A DNA stretch of 64,000 nucleotides from Hypholoma sublateritium FD-334 SS-4 (GCA_000827495.1 KN817580.1:71549-135548); one strand, 5' to 3'. Shown: positions 37,880 through 54,777, counted from the stretch's first letter. Program-made: numbers and translations. The notes: generated by a model not told the origin, from the letters alone.

Positions 37880-37917
37880 GCGAGGTACCAGAGGTTCCCG
37901 GAAGCACACATATCGCT

Positions 37918-38332
37918 ATACACAAGGACAACATTAATGTCACTAAGACTATCAGGAGAACACTTTCCCAGAGAATTGGTATATCAACTGGCGCGACTAT
38001 TGAAAATTGTATCTCTCTATGTGCCTCCAAAGCCTACAGTATCTCCGGCTTAGAGATTGGGAAAGAGTGCTGTACGTTACTCTCCCCTTACAGACGTCAA
38101 AGAATAAATATGAATATCCATCGATGTAGGGTGTGGTTCAAGCCTTCTCAACGTACATGCGACGGTTCCCCTTAACGACTGCTCCCAAGCCTGTAAGGCT
38201 AATTATACAGAACTATGTGGTGCGGCAAACAGTCTCTATTTACTCGAAGGCTACACTGGCGCTGTGAAAGTCGGATTTTTTCATGGTAGACAGGAGTTCA
38301 CCGTTCTATGTGCCACTTACCTGAATTGTTAG
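37918..38332 (+). pseudogene. WSC-domain protein remnant or small WSC gene
   Basis: Two exons carry a recognisable WSC domain. The first ends at 38071 and the second is 38130-38332, with a 58-nt GT-AG intron and phase kept. Seen: TIENCISLCASK, the SISGLEIGKECWCG core across the splice, then NDCSQACK and ELCGAANSLYLLE. The Cys spacing is that of WSC domains, which are secreted or wall-sensing carbohydrate-binding modules. I cannot find an ATG, signal peptide or first part of the domain in the same frame; the ATG at 37936 is in another frame. The 5' boundary given is therefore approximate. It is either a truncated relic or a gene whose first exon I missed. Confidence 0.5.
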
Positions 38333-38486
38333 AATTGGATGAGATGTTATTGCCGAAATGTTTGCGTTGTCGGTGTACTGTTGACTGTCACCCCATAGAC
38401 AAGGATTCATATACCAATTTACGCAATGATTACATACTATTGCCTCGATAAGATCTAGTCAAAGTTGACCATGATTTGGACGTGAT

Positions 38487-40658
38487 CTACAGATGCAAGG
38501 TAAATAGTTGAAGCCCTTCGAAGGCTAAATCTTTTTTGAAGATTCGAAACTGCTGATCTGTCGATGTATCGTGGAGTTGGAGAACAATTGGTTCTTTAGT
38601 TACCATTCTTCGTCTATTTCCCGTGGATGTCAGCTTGCTAGTATCGTCGAATGACCACTGAAAGCCCAACGCAAGACAGTCGGAGGGGATATAAACCGCA
38701 TCGGTTGTCTCAGAGAAATTTAAAATGCAAAAGGCAGGGATTTCACGAGAATCAGGTATTCGGCCGTAGAAAGCGGTTTGGGAGAAAAGGTGGTAGGTCT
38801 GTGTCGTGTAAACAAAGTCTTTCAGAACGTTGATAGTTACTGACCCTGAAAGTCGGCTGTAAGGAACGTAGGGCTCTCCCGCTAAGGCCTCTTGGCCGAG
38901 AAGAAATAAAACGCGCATGCGGACACCTAGGTGGGTCACAGTTATCGGTTCCAAGATCGTGGTACTTGAGATGAGGCTGTGTGCAGAGGACCTGTCGAAA
39001 GCCGGGGATCGCAGCAGATAGTCCTTTGGACTGGATGGAATGAGAGACGAATGATGTATCCGAACAGGAGCTGGCGGTCCCGAACAATTGAAGACATCCC
39101 AAACATCTTGCGAAGTCGATAAGATGGCTTCAACGAGGCGAAAAAAGGCGCGCTGGGCTCCTTCTCCGTAGGCAATAGAGATACTGACACCGAAGATTCC
39201 CATTAGCGAATATGCAGCATCTTCCTCTTTTGTGACCTCTCGACTCGCAGCCCACTGCATTTTCCGCGAAATTTCGACATCATGCACATTGCGATGAAAA
39301 CGAGATAGTTCGGAGGATGTAATAGTGGTTATGGTCTTGATCTCTTTCTTAATGTTTCTGCTATGCTTGTCGTTGTCGTGAGAGGTCAGTGGGCTCCAGT
39401 TCTTGTCATAAAACTTGATTTGGCGAGGGGCCAGGAGCTCCTGAAGGGTCCAGCCACGCGTGAACCAGCGGTCGCCTCGCATATCGGCCGTGGTGGTGGT
39501 GTCCGCAAGATAAGTAATGCATAGAAACGAATTGTTGTACCATTTATACATTGAACGAATAGATTCATCGAGCTCAGAGCTACTGCTCTTGTTGATGCAA
39601 ACGGAGTCCATCCAAGCCAAGGTTACTTTATGGTTTTGCGCTGCGATTCTGCAGAATTTCGAGAGTTTCTGGTGTCCCAGGCCGCCCACATCACTGCTCC
39701 TCAGATGCCAGTCCTTGTAGGTCACTTCCCCAGGGCTGTCTTGAATCCACGTGTGAGATAAAACAACGTATCGAGAGTGCTCTTCTATCAGTGCAGAAAT
39801 GACCGCTTTTTCAGCTTCTTCGAAGGATTGGTATAACTGTTGTCCCTGTAAATTACGACGAGAGGTGAATTCTGTTTCGATGCTCGAATTGAATTTGTCT
39901 ACGTCCACTTTGGCGAGTATTTTGTGTGCAATATGATCATATATGGTGTTCCTTTCAATAATTTGAACATGAGATCCGTCTGGACCAAACGTAAGAAGCC
40001 GAACTGGGACATCATTGAATACATGAGCGCGCAATGCGTCAGTGAGCTTCTGCGGTAGTGTGGGCGGTGTGATCTGAGTTTCTGAGGGTTCGGGAATTCG
40101 TGATTCCTCCCGGCGGCGGTGTGCTTCTTGCATGGTCAGAGTATTCAGTACAAAATTTCCCAGTGCCGCGACAAATTTCTGGCCTTCAGGAGTCAGAGCA
40201 TCGACATCAAGACTAGTGCTTGTTCCTAACAGAGTTCAGCTTTCGACTCAAAATGTTTCTCCTGAAATGGATATTTACCTTCATTGATTTCTGTGTCAAA
40301 AGAATGTCTGTCTCGACTGCGAATGAGAGGTCGAATGAAGTTCTCCAACGCTGAGAGTAGCGCCAAAGCATCCGACGTCATGGACCGAGAAACGCCTTGA
40401 AATTTAATGTCAAGGTAGATAGATGCACCTGTGACCGTTGCACCTGCGGCCTGGAGATGCACTCACCGCCGTCATCGGGTCCCTGATGTTCCGTAGCTAG
40501 ACGCGGGGCGTACCCAAATGATTCTTTGACTCTGTCGAACAGTATCGGACCATCACTGGTGCCAGACCTTGACGTTGCGATGGAGAGTGGACTGGACGCT
40601 ATGTGGACTGATCAGCGACGCAGGAGACTGGTCGGTACGCTCAGTTTTCACCAGTCAT
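38487..40658 (-). CDS. HET-domain protein, paralogue of the 14-16 kb gene
   Basis: Four exons join in phase: 40658-40652 (7 nt with ATG), 40598-40467, 40428-40279 and 40225-38487, giving 675 aa. The HET domain (about residues 230-400) shows SHTWI, AWMDSVCINK, MYKWYNNS, TRGWTLQELLAP and SLMGIFGVSISIAYGEG. Before it come two short helical segments, LALLSALENFIRPLI and KFVAALGNFVLNTL, which also occur in the paralogue at 13966-16117 and place the introns equivalently. The C-terminal half is beta-rich and shared between the two. HET domains are associated with fungal self/non-self recognition and regulated cell death. The second intron is only 38 nt, the shortest called here, with an alternative acceptor nearby. 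The gene appears intact. Confidence 0.87.
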
Positions 40659-41580
40659 CTTGAACAGGAAAATGTTGATAAAATATTGCCGTTGCAGGAG
40701 ATAAATGAATAGGGCATCGTGAGATTATCGACTGGGCATGATTGAATGTTTCGCGCTATTTGGTCTTCAGGTTGGCATTTGTTCTTGCGTATTTACCTCA
40801 CGATGTCCTCATTCCCCATTATGTATAGCACAAAGGTTTGTTGTTGTCACGTCGGAAGTATATTACTATCAAGGACGTTCGAGATGCTTTGTGCGAGTGA
40901 ATCAGGCTGTTCTTGCACGACCTGGAACTTGAAAATCATAGAATACTTAAATAAAGCAATTTATTAGAAATAACTCCGCCCATGTCGTTCGAGTAAGTTT
41001 TTGCCATATGACCTGCATGCCTGACCTTTGTAGCAAATGAAAGATTTAGCCCTCAAAAAACAGTGAAAGGAACTTGGTACGAGCTAAGTATCACAACTTG
41101 GGCTTTGGGTGCATGATGGTCAGAGTCGTCGGAGCCTCGGAGGAATAGATGAACTTTGTGTGGCATTGTTAGGTGGGGTTAGTCTGGCTTGGCAGCGGCC
41201 GTCGCCCTTTGCTACTGACTCCTTTCAATGCGGCTTTGGGTTCTTTGGTTCTAGTAGTTCAATATTCCCGATCCCTCAGAAAGTCAATGGCCATTTATCC
41301 TCATTATGTCGTACTTCCCAATCGTCAAGCTCCTTGCGCTCTCTTAGTCTCTCAATTCTAACGGATTGCAACCCAGCGGTTCGGGGCGCTGGCCACTGCG
41401 AGTCCTCCTGATCTTGTTCTCATCATCCCATTCGCAATACCCTCTGCTAATGACAAATGCGAAAACGATTCGACTGTTACCTCAACGTCATCTCACGCCA
41501 TAATCCTGTATTCTTGCAAATGGCGTATCTTTACTGTGCATATATATGCCAGTGTTAGCACTTGAAAGATATTCTAAAAA
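40659..41580. other. Divergent intergenic region, 0.9 kb
   Basis: Lies between the start of the minus-strand HET gene and the start of the first TauD-like gene. Frames at 41109-41411 show no coding character. It should contain both promoters. Confidence 0.5.
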
Positions 41581-43062
41581 ATGACGTCTGTTGTTTCCCA
41601 AATCACGACTCTGCTTGAGAATACTCTTAGTATATCCTCCTCTACCCCAAATAAATTACCTCCCGTTCCATCGCCCACGACAACTGGCGTATCCGACTCG
41701 AAGGCATTGACGCAACCCGATATCGAATATCACCCAAATGAAGAGAAGTGGAAAGCGCGAACAGCCCGGCGGCTAGCCGAGGACCATACTCTTCTGCAGA
41801 CACCACTCCCCACTGGCTTCCCACTTAAACTAGAGTCCCCTCTTGTCTGGGACGAAAGGGATTGGAAGGACCCTCAACAGTGGGAATACGAGCTCACCGT
41901 TGCGCAGCTCAAAGAGATTGACGATGCTGTAAAGCACTTCAACGGTATGCAACTAAATATTGCGGAATCCACTTTGGTTTGATATTTTTCATTCTAGGTC
42001 TTGGGAAGTCTTTCGGTCACATATCCCCCGATACCTTTCCTCTCCCCACTCTCGGACCCATTCTTCGTGACCTGTCCAAGGAACTTCACACGGGCCGTGG
42101 CTTCTTTGTATTGCGCACCATTCCTGTCGATAATTACTCTCGGGAGGATAATATCCTCCTTTACGCAGGAGTTTCTTCGTATATTGGCTCCCGCCGCGGC
42201 ATCCAAGATCGCGGAGATAGCTCACACACGGTTCTGGGCCATATCAAGGATCTGAGGGAGACCCATTCAGTGAAGACCATCGGCGCCCCAGCTTTTACTG
42301 CGGACAAACAAGTCTTCCATACGGATGCAGGAGACATAATCTCGTTGTTTGTACTCCAGACAGCGGTGGAAGGCGGTACGTCGAGGATCAGCAGCAGCTG
42401 GAGAGTCTATAATGAGTTGGCGGAGACCCGCCCTGATTTAATAAAGACCTTATCGGAGCCCTCAGGTTGGGTCATAGACACGTAAGTGTAGCCCTCAAAT
42501 ACTTTCATATAACGCTGATGACCCGACCTCAGTTTTGGCGCGAATCCCCCTTATGTTCGCCGCCCTCTCCTTTTCTGGCATGACGATCATATCATTATTC
42601 AGTATGCGAGGACTCTCTTTACCGGCTTCCTCGGTCGTCCGCGATCGGACATCCCTCCCTTAACAGAAGCTCAGGCCGAGGCTCTCGACGCAATTCATTT
42701 CATTGCGGAAAAGCATTCGATTGGGCTTGGTTTCCAGAAGGGTGATATACAATATATCAATAACCTAAGCATCTTCCATGGTCGCGATGGATTCGTCGAC
42801 AGTGCCGAACATAAGTGAGTAGGATTATGCGTCACTTTTTCTCATTCTGCAAACTTCAGATCTCGAGCTGATGTCTGTCTGCCTCAGGCGCCATCTACTT
42901 CGTCTGTGGTTGCACAACGAAGAACTGGCTTGGAAAATACCTGAAGCCCTCAAACCGAGCTGGAATAAATTGTTTTTTACTGCCAAACCTGATACGGAGC
43001 GTTTCCCGTCCGAGCCAGAGAACCGGGATTTTACGACGAAGAGTAAACCAGCGTCTCTCTAA
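41581..43062 (+). CDS. TauD/TfdA-like Fe(II)/2-oxoglutarate dioxygenase, copy 1
   Basis: Four exons join in phase: 41581-41944, 41998-42481, 42533-42814 and 42888-43062, giving 434 aa. Iron-binding residues are visible: the HxD pair in VFHTDAGD and the distal His in SIFHGRDGF, followed by the 2-oxoglutarate-binding Arg region in RHLLRLW. Other conserved blocks are GRGFFVLRTIPVD and ISSSWRVYNELA. The family oxidises small substrates (taurine, sulfonates, herbicide ethers and others) with iron, oxygen and 2-oxoglutarate. Fungal members of this subgroup also include oxygenases of secondary metabolism, so the substrate is unknown. No signal peptide, so cytosolic. A close paralogue follows 425 bp downstream on the same strand; copy 1 has a longer Ser/Thr/Pro-rich N-terminus. 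Confidence 0.9.
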
Positions 43063-43486
43063 TGTACCTGTTAGATTTATGGCCAGAAAACATACAGTAT
43101 TGTGTATTTTGTACGTGTTAAATAACCTTGTTGCGAATGAAATTTGGTCCAATTTATCTAACTTGACAATGAATGTTCAACGTTCAATTTACAACTATCC
43201 TTCGTCTAAAAATATGCAACAAAACTGGTGATTTATTCGTTCGAACCCTTTTTTAAAAAAATCAAAAAATCATCGTTTATACTCTACGGTGGCGAACCCG
43301 TCGATAGTGTATGATTTATAAATATCAGAAGAATGGCAAGGAAGAAGGCGCCATGAAGAAGCAATGTCACACCATATGCTGACACAACTTGCGCTACCTC
43401 TTGCATAACTTGTGCGATCGTTTTATTCTCCCCGTTCTCTGAAATCTTGCAGCCTCGGAGTTTTCAGCGTTCGGCATTCTCTCATC
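43063..43486. other. Spacer between tandem dioxygenase genes
   Basis: 424 bp holding the terminator of copy 1 and promoter of copy 2, with an A/T-rich patch near 43240-43270. No gene. Confidence 0.5.
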
Positions 43487-44849
43487 ATGACTATTATCAC
43501 TAATGCAAGGCAGTCATATTCATGGACCCAGCCAGACATCACATATCATCCCGATCGGCAGCAGTGGCAACACCGCACTGAAAAGAGACTTGCAGAGGAC
43601 CCTTCACTTCCTTTCACCCCCTTGCCGGATGGCTTTCCCAAAGAATTATCTTCGCCTCTTGTCTGGGAGGGAAAGGATTGCCAAACCGAGAAACAATGGG
43701 TTTTCGAGCTCACATCAACACACTTAGATGAAATTGACGCTGCCGTCAAACACTTTCATGGCAAGTTAGCTTTGTTTCGTTCGCGATACCGAGATTTAGT
43801 GGAGTATCTTTATAGGTTTGAATGTACCTTTTGGACAGATATCTCCGGCAACGTTTCCATTACCCACTTTGGGACCGGTTTTACGCAATTTAGCCCGCGA
43901 GTTGCATCACGGGCGAGGGTTTTTCGTTTTGCGAACCATTCCAGTTGATTCCTACAGCAAGTCCGACAACGTGTTGGTTTATTCCGGCGTATCCTCCTAT
44001 GTGGCCGAGGTACGAGGCTTGCAGGATAAGAATGGCGGAGTCCTATCGCACATCAAAGACCTTTCCCAGCTCTACGCTAAAGGCGCCATTGGTGGTCCAG
44101 CGTATACGACAGACAAGCAGGTTTTCCATACAGATCAAGGGGCTGATATTGTGTCATTGTTCGCGCTTGAAGTTGCGGCCGAAGGCGGAGTCTCCCGCAT
44201 AAGCAGTAGCTGGAGAATCTATAACGACTTGGCCGAGAATCGACCCGATCTCATCCAGACACTCGCGAGTCCTTGGATTGTGGACGAGTGAGTTCAATAA
44301 TCGGATCCGATGATTGCTTTCGCAATGATTGATACATGCCTAGGTTTGGACGAGACCCTCCGTTCACAGAACGTCCCCTTCTCTATCACGTCGATGGAAA
44401 AGTTATCATACAATATGCGCGCCGTTACTTCACTGGATTTCAAGGCCTACCACGCTCAGCAGATATCCCGCCCATTACCGAGGCTCAAGCTGAAGCGCTT
44501 GATGCTCTTCACTTCCTAGGCGAGAAATATTCGTTGGGCCTTAACTTTCAAAAAGGCGACATTCAGTACATAAATAATCTCAGCATTTTTCACGCAAGAG
44601 ATGGTTTCCTGGATAGCCCTCAAAAAACGTACTCAATTTCCTGTAGAGGTTGATTCAACAAATGTACTCACTTTCTGGTTTTGCTTCAGGAGGCATCTTC
44701 TCCGACTTTGGCAGAGGAACGACGAATTGGCGTGGACATTGCCGGAACCCCTTAAACCTCTCTGGAAACGCACCTTTGATATCACTCCCGAGAAGCAGAC
44801 ATTTGCGATAGAGCCGGTTATTAGGGATGTCGTGCAAGGAAAAAACTAA
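43487..44849 (+). CDS. TauD/TfdA-like Fe(II)/2-oxoglutarate dioxygenase, copy 2
   Basis: Four exons join in phase: 43487-43760, 43816-44287, 44344-44628 and 44690-44849, giving 396 aa. The first intron has a GC donor (G|GCAAGT) rather than GT; the paralogue has GT at the same position, and the phase only works with GC. Catalytic marks are VFHTDQGAD, SIFHARDGF and RHLLRLWQRN, with GRGFFVLRTIPVD shared with copy 1. Intron positions are the same as in copy 1, so this is a tandem duplication. The two sequences have diverged enough to suggest different substrates or expression, which is inference. No organelle or secretion signal is obvious. Confidence 0.9.
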
Positions 44850-44987
44850 TAACCACTGGCACAAGTCCGAGTCGGTGTATCATTGTTTGGCTGTGTTGCT
44901 AAAAACGAACCTTTGTACCGCTTGCTGGTCCCGCGAATTACATTTCCTCATTTCTACATAAACTACTTACATCACTATCTGATATCT

Positions 44988-45953
44988 ATGGCTGATAACT
45001 GGTACAAGACAGGTTCTTGGACTTTGAAACTCAACAACATTCTATGCCCGGCTTCTCACAAATCTTTGGTTCATGGTCACAGTACTAGTCGGCTTCAACA
45101 TTCCCCGGGCGATATTTGGAGACGTAGATTCTCTGCTTCCATCTGCAATGACTTGGCGTCTACAGCATTGTCTCAACTCTCAATGATATCTTGGCGACGC
45201 TTCATTCGAGTCGAACACATAGGGATCAGTGGGGTTGTGCTCTATGAGATTTCTGTTACTTCATTGGGAGCTACTGCGGAGACTGTTTCGCCTCAGAAAG
45301 ACCCAGACGCTGCTTTGGGAGATATCCTTGGATCTCTAAGGATCCCCAATGCTTTAGGCATAGACGTCGATGATCTCTTGGATGCTGTGGGCGCGAAAAT
45401 AGTCTATTTTCCCACATATGCTTGCACCTCTTTCATTGTAAGAATTTCTTCGTTTCTTGTACAGTTTATTCTACTATGCCTATAGATTGGGCAAGCGATA
45501 TCGTCATTCTTCAGTGATCTGCCCGCCCATCGCCCATTTCCTGCTTCTATCGGCTCCCCGGTTTGCATGGGTGATAGGAGTGTCAGTAAACTGGTCAACG
45601 ACGACCAAGGTCGCACTCCGCAAGAAATGGCCGACTCGTACAGCCTGGGGTCCCTCAGTAACGATTTGATGACGACGCTGTCATTGGAGGAAGAGAACTC
45701 GTATGCGTCACTATGCATACGAACGTCCACTAGTGTTCACAGTTTGGAACACACCACACTCGGCAGCGACTTCTTACCCGCGACTGCCAAATCTAGCGGA
45801 ACTTCACTTTTTCCTCTGCTACCTGAAATTGTGGAGACGTTCATGAAATCATCCCAAACTTTACACAACGAGGCTAATGGTGGTTTTATCTCGTTTTTGG
45901 ACTTTTCCTTGGACGACAATTGTTGGACCAATCACATGCACTTCATTATTTAA
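44988..45953 (+). CDS. Hypothetical protein, no recognised domain
   Basis: Two exons, 44988-45437 and 45486-45953, joined by a 48-nt GT-AG intron in phase, giving 305 aa. The ATG at 44988 is the first in frame with reasonable context. The middle part contains an acidic helix (DPDAALGDILGSL) and IDVDDLLDAVGAKIV; the second exon is Ser/Thr rich and ends in SFLDFSLDDNCWTNHMHFII. I recognise no family. It could be a diverged lineage-specific gene or a chance reading with a plausible intron. Composition and splice signals favour a gene, weakly. Confidence 0.4.
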
Positions 45954-46291
45954 CCTACGAATAGCATTAATATATGGAAGTGATTCGAGATATGAAAGGC
46001 ATCGAACCATTGACGCAAATACAGTCAATGAACGCCCTACCACCCATGGCACTATACGCAGTGCCATCTATTGCAGTTAAGTATGACATTGACATACTCG
46101 CTTTGCCTATACATACAATGTAAGTACATGTAAAGCAAAATCGTGATCAACTTGACAGAGGTGGAATTGATCCGTAGTAATACATAAAGCTACTGAATAC
46201 CGTAGGGTTAGGGTCGTTGTCCTTTCTCCTTCAGTCTTTCTCAAGTTTCAACTCATTTCGATTTCGAACATCGTCTCGAACATCGTTGAGC
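45954..46291. other. Intergenic spacer
   Basis: 338 bp with the promoter of the CstF-64-like gene. No other feature seen. Confidence 0.5.
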
Positions 46292-47333
46292 ATGTCGAAC
46301 CCACATCTTGCCACAGAGCAACTTTTGGAGCTCCTTCTTACTCTCAAAGTAGGTCAGTTTTCTCGAGCAAATCCGTTACCACGCATATGTTGAATAATGG
46401 TCAGCAAACGACGCCTGCAGCGGCGAAGAGCATATTGAACAACCAACCTGCAATCGCATATGCGTTGATAACGCTGATGGTGTCTATGAATGCTGTCAAT
46501 ATTGAGGTGTTTCAGGTGTGTGTAAATCTGTGTATACCACTCCTCGCGCGTTCTTATTATTCCCAAGAACACACTAGCAGAGTATGGCGCGGCCAACCCT
46601 CCGGATGCAGCTGCAGCATCTACGCCAGCCTCGCGCCCCATATCTGCCCCGCCTACTAATCCCATTGGACCGCCTCCAGCTGCCCCCGCACCAGTATCGG
46701 CCATTCCTCCTCATCTTCAAGCCCAGTATCGCACGTCGACGCCGCCTTCGTTCCCGGGTTCCAGCTCCCTTCCTCCGTCCTCCGCTTTGGCTTCGTCATC
46801 CTCACAACCTCCAGCACATACACCCACCCCGCCGTACGGATACAATATCACAAATGGCCAAGGGAGTGTTCCGGCTGCGTATGGCGGTTATCAGTCGGGA
46901 TACGGCTACCAGCAGCAACAGCAGCAACCTGCGTATCAACAACAAGGTGGATACCAGCAACCACCATACCAGCAGCAAAGTGGATATCCGGGGTATCCGC
47001 CCTATCAACAGGCTCCTCCGCAAGTCCCTGCTCCTCCTGCGGCGGCAGCAACACCAACGCTACCCGATACATTGGCCGGGATTTCGGAAGAGCAAAAGGT
47101 GTGTGCTCTGCCCTTTTAGAGTTGTAGAACTGGGTATCTTATTTAACGGGGTTTCTGCTTGTACAGACTTTGATAATGCGGGTTTTGGCTATGACCCCGG
47201 AACAGATCAATATGCTCCCACCAACAGATAGGGCAACGTATATACAAATAGTACGTGTATCACGGCCAAGCATTCGGTCTTCTAGTCTTCTGATTCTTCG
47301 CCCCAGAGAACGACACTGGGAGTACCTACTTAA
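46292..47333 (+). CDS. CstF-64/Rna15-related protein lacking the RRM
   Basis: Five exons join in phase: 46292-46348, 46405-46515, 46568-47098, 47167-47250 and 47307-47333, giving 269 aa. The N-terminal 60 residues match the CSTF2 hinge (LATEQLLELLLTLK, then AKSILNNQPAIAYALITLM). The middle is a Pro/Gln/Tyr-rich low-complexity segment. The last 45 residues match the CSTF2 C-terminal three-helix domain (TLIMRVLAMTPEQINMLPP, ending in LRTTLG-like RTTLGVPT). In full-length CstF-64/Rna15 an RRM precedes the hinge and binds the GU-rich element downstream of poly(A) sites. None is present here: the hinge begins right after the start codon. The protein could bind CstF-77 and Pcf11-type partners through hinge and C-terminus. 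I cannot see whether a full-length gene exists elsewhere. Confidence 0.88.
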
Positions 47334-47986
47334 TAACTGTATGTTCAGCAGTCGCATTTCACTTTCCCTTCATGCACTATGTTACAGATGTAAAACGAAT
47401 ATACAGCACACCTTCTGCGCTTTACCCCACAGCCGTCAAGTATACAAGGATCAATGCGAGCAGTCCACAATATTTTATCACGCCTTCGCCACAGGCTGCC
47501 GCGAAAAAAATAGTAAACGCAATTGCGCACTTGGCCATGCGGCTTAGAAAACGTGGTTTCTCGGGCTCTTGGGTGGCGCTCTATATCATCAAAGTTCGAG
47601 GTCAATGAAAGTTGTGTAGGACAAAGGGACTTGCCCAAGCATTGTTCCTTAGCTGGATGCGTACGACTCCCCTCTGGTCCCCTTTGAATAGACTTCGAGG
47701 ACACATGAGTTTGGACGGTGGTGTGCTGCAGATTTGATATACTCACTCCATCTATACTCCAGCGGACGTTCTTTTCACTTGATTTGACGATCTACGAGGG
47801 ACTACTTATCGAACGTCGAATTTGAGGGAGTCACTAGTCAGCGGTGAAGGGCCGTTCTGGCGTCGGCAAGGTGCGACAGAGGTCCTAGGAAATATAAGGC
47901 AAGAAGGGCGGTTGGGTGTTTTATTATTGTCCTTTCATCATATAAGTACGCCACCTGAAGTACGTAAGTCACGACGAAAGGAACGT
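47334..47986. other. Intergenic spacer
   Basis: About 650 bp downstream of the CstF-like gene. Short frames only; nothing identifiable. Confidence 0.45.
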
Positions 47987-48223
47987 TTACCAGGGTCGAT
48001 CTTTGATACCGTAGATACATAGATGGATAACGGCCTTATCAGTATTGCCATTGCATATGTCTCGCCTCCTGGCGTACTTACTTTGCTGAGAGCGGAGGCG
48101 GTTTAGAGTGTTGACCATTTCTTCTGGTAAAGCTTGCGGAATACTAATAATGACGCCCGAGCCTTGACCGAGCAGATATAAAGTACGGAAAATGTTCAGA
48201 ACAATTAGAAACGAGGATGTCAT
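47987..48223 (-). CDS. Possible small protein with an N-terminal hydrophobic helix
   Basis: An ATG at 48223 opens a 78-codon frame whose first 28 residues are hydrophobic (SFLIVLNIFRTLYLLGQG). A consensus donor GTAAGT follows the LRSQQ segment, so the true product would be spliced and probably extend into 47.8-48.0 kb. I recognise no family. It may be a chance frame. Confidence 0.25.
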   Translation of the reverse strand: MTSSFLIVLNIFRTLYLLGQGSGVIISIPQALPEEMVNTLNRLRSQQSKYARRRDICNGNTDKAVIHLCIYGIKDRPW

Positions 48224-48448
48224 TCGGTAATTTAATTAATTTGAAAGAGCGAAACGTTGTCAAGTGACAAGACATTGGCAACTTGGAGTTATCTCTGAAT
48301 GAGAGAAGAAATCATCTAGTGTATTGGGATTATATAGGTATACACCTTAATGCCCTTCAGCAAATCCACTGTACAAACCATATTATATGTGGCGATAAAA
48401 CAAACAAATGATCATCAGGCCTCTTCCACTTTGAGGTTGCTTTTGAGG

Positions 48449-49346
48449 TCAACTAATCTCAAAGCCGAGTGCTTTCCACTCCTTTGAGCGGTCCGGGAAG
48501 GCCGCACAGTATGCCTTAACCCTTTCCTTAGTGAGGGCCCGAAATTCCTCGCTGAACAGTTCCTCGTCGTCCCACGGCGGCGTTTTCTTAAGTAGCTCCG
48601 ACTCGTGCCTCAGAGCCAACAGCTTGCGCACATCCGCTGCATCCTGGTGCTGCTTTTGGTTTTTGTACGCCTCTTCCGCCTTGCGATGGTCGTCCCATCC
48701 CTGCAGTTTGTGCAGTAGCAGTAGTGCAAACGGCACCACGGGGATGGTGGTCGATGCACCATGTTTGGCGTCGGTAAGGTGCACGACGCGTGTCGCGATC
48801 AGGCGCGGTAGGTGCATGGTACCCGGGACGAGAATATCGACCTTGCATTCGGGCCCGCGGTAGTACTGGCGGAACCACAGGATGCGATAGTCTGCGGTTG
48901 GGTCTCGAGGGAGTTTGAGGAAGAAATTGCGCGGGTTGGCGCGGAGGATGAGGTCCTTGAGCTCAGTGGCGTCAAGGGTGCGCAGAACAGTGGTCCCGGA
49001 GGAGTCGGAGTCACTTGGATCGTTGAGGACCGGGCTAACGAGAAGATCGACGTCCTGCACCGCGGGTTTAGTTGGGCTAGGTGCAAGGCAGTGCCCATAC
49101 CTTCGGACAACGGGGACTGCCATATAGTTTGGACGCGAGACTGCCAAAGACCGCGCATGTCATGTTGTGCACTTTGAGGATATCTGTCACTATCAGGGCG
49201 GCTTGAAGAACCAGTGTGTAGTGAGCATTTTGGGCCTCAACCTTGACAGCCCGAGGACGATTCTGCTTCTTCGTTTTCGTGGTGGGTGCTGCAGGAGCTG
49301 TAGGCACTGTGGCAAGTGGAAGGGCTTTTCCCCCGACGGTCTCCAT
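48449..49346 (-). CDS. Nucleotidyltransferase-fold protein (Pol-beta-like NTase type)
   Basis: Two exons, 49346-49101 and 49054-48449, with a 46-nt intron in phase, give 283 aa. The N-terminus has a basic low-complexity lead (KTKKQNRPRAVK), a helix and then the motif VFGSLASKLYG followed by CPKDVDLLVSP. A Gly-Ser turn followed 10-15 residues later by D-x-D is the active-site signature of the nucleotidyltransferase superfamily. The next part contains ECKVDILVPG, where the Asp in KVDILV is a plausible third carboxylate. The C-terminal third is charged and helical. Such stand-alone NTase proteins are widespread in agaricomycetes with no assigned substrate. I infer an intact fold but no reaction. 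Confidence 0.7.
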
Positions 49347-49666
49347 CAGGGGCGGCAGAGAATAAGTAAGTAGCTGACGAGGACGGGACGTGCACAAGGA
49401 GGTAGGTTCACGAGACCAATAGACGCCAAACTCGGACTGTTTACTCGCGGTTCTTGCCTTTTCTCACAAGGCCTCACGCGCACGTTCGGACCGGGCCTGT
49501 TCAGCGTATGCAGCGCCTATTCATGTGCAACTTAACGGAATACACAACCCAGTTGCAGTGATCAAACGGAATGGATTGGCATACTACACGCCAGGCATAT
49601 GGACGCAATATTCGATACAACATCTCCTGCAATGTAGAAGCCAATAGAGCTCGAGGGGCGAATGGA
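49347..49666. other. Spacer between two minus-strand genes
   Basis: 320 bp, containing the upstream region of the nucleotidyltransferase-like gene and the 3' end of ubiquitin-L40. No gene. Confidence 0.5.

Positions 49667-54777
<5,111 letters not shown>

Noticed and set aside
46198..46215. TTAGGG-like string
   Set aside because: A single copy only, so not a telomeric tract.
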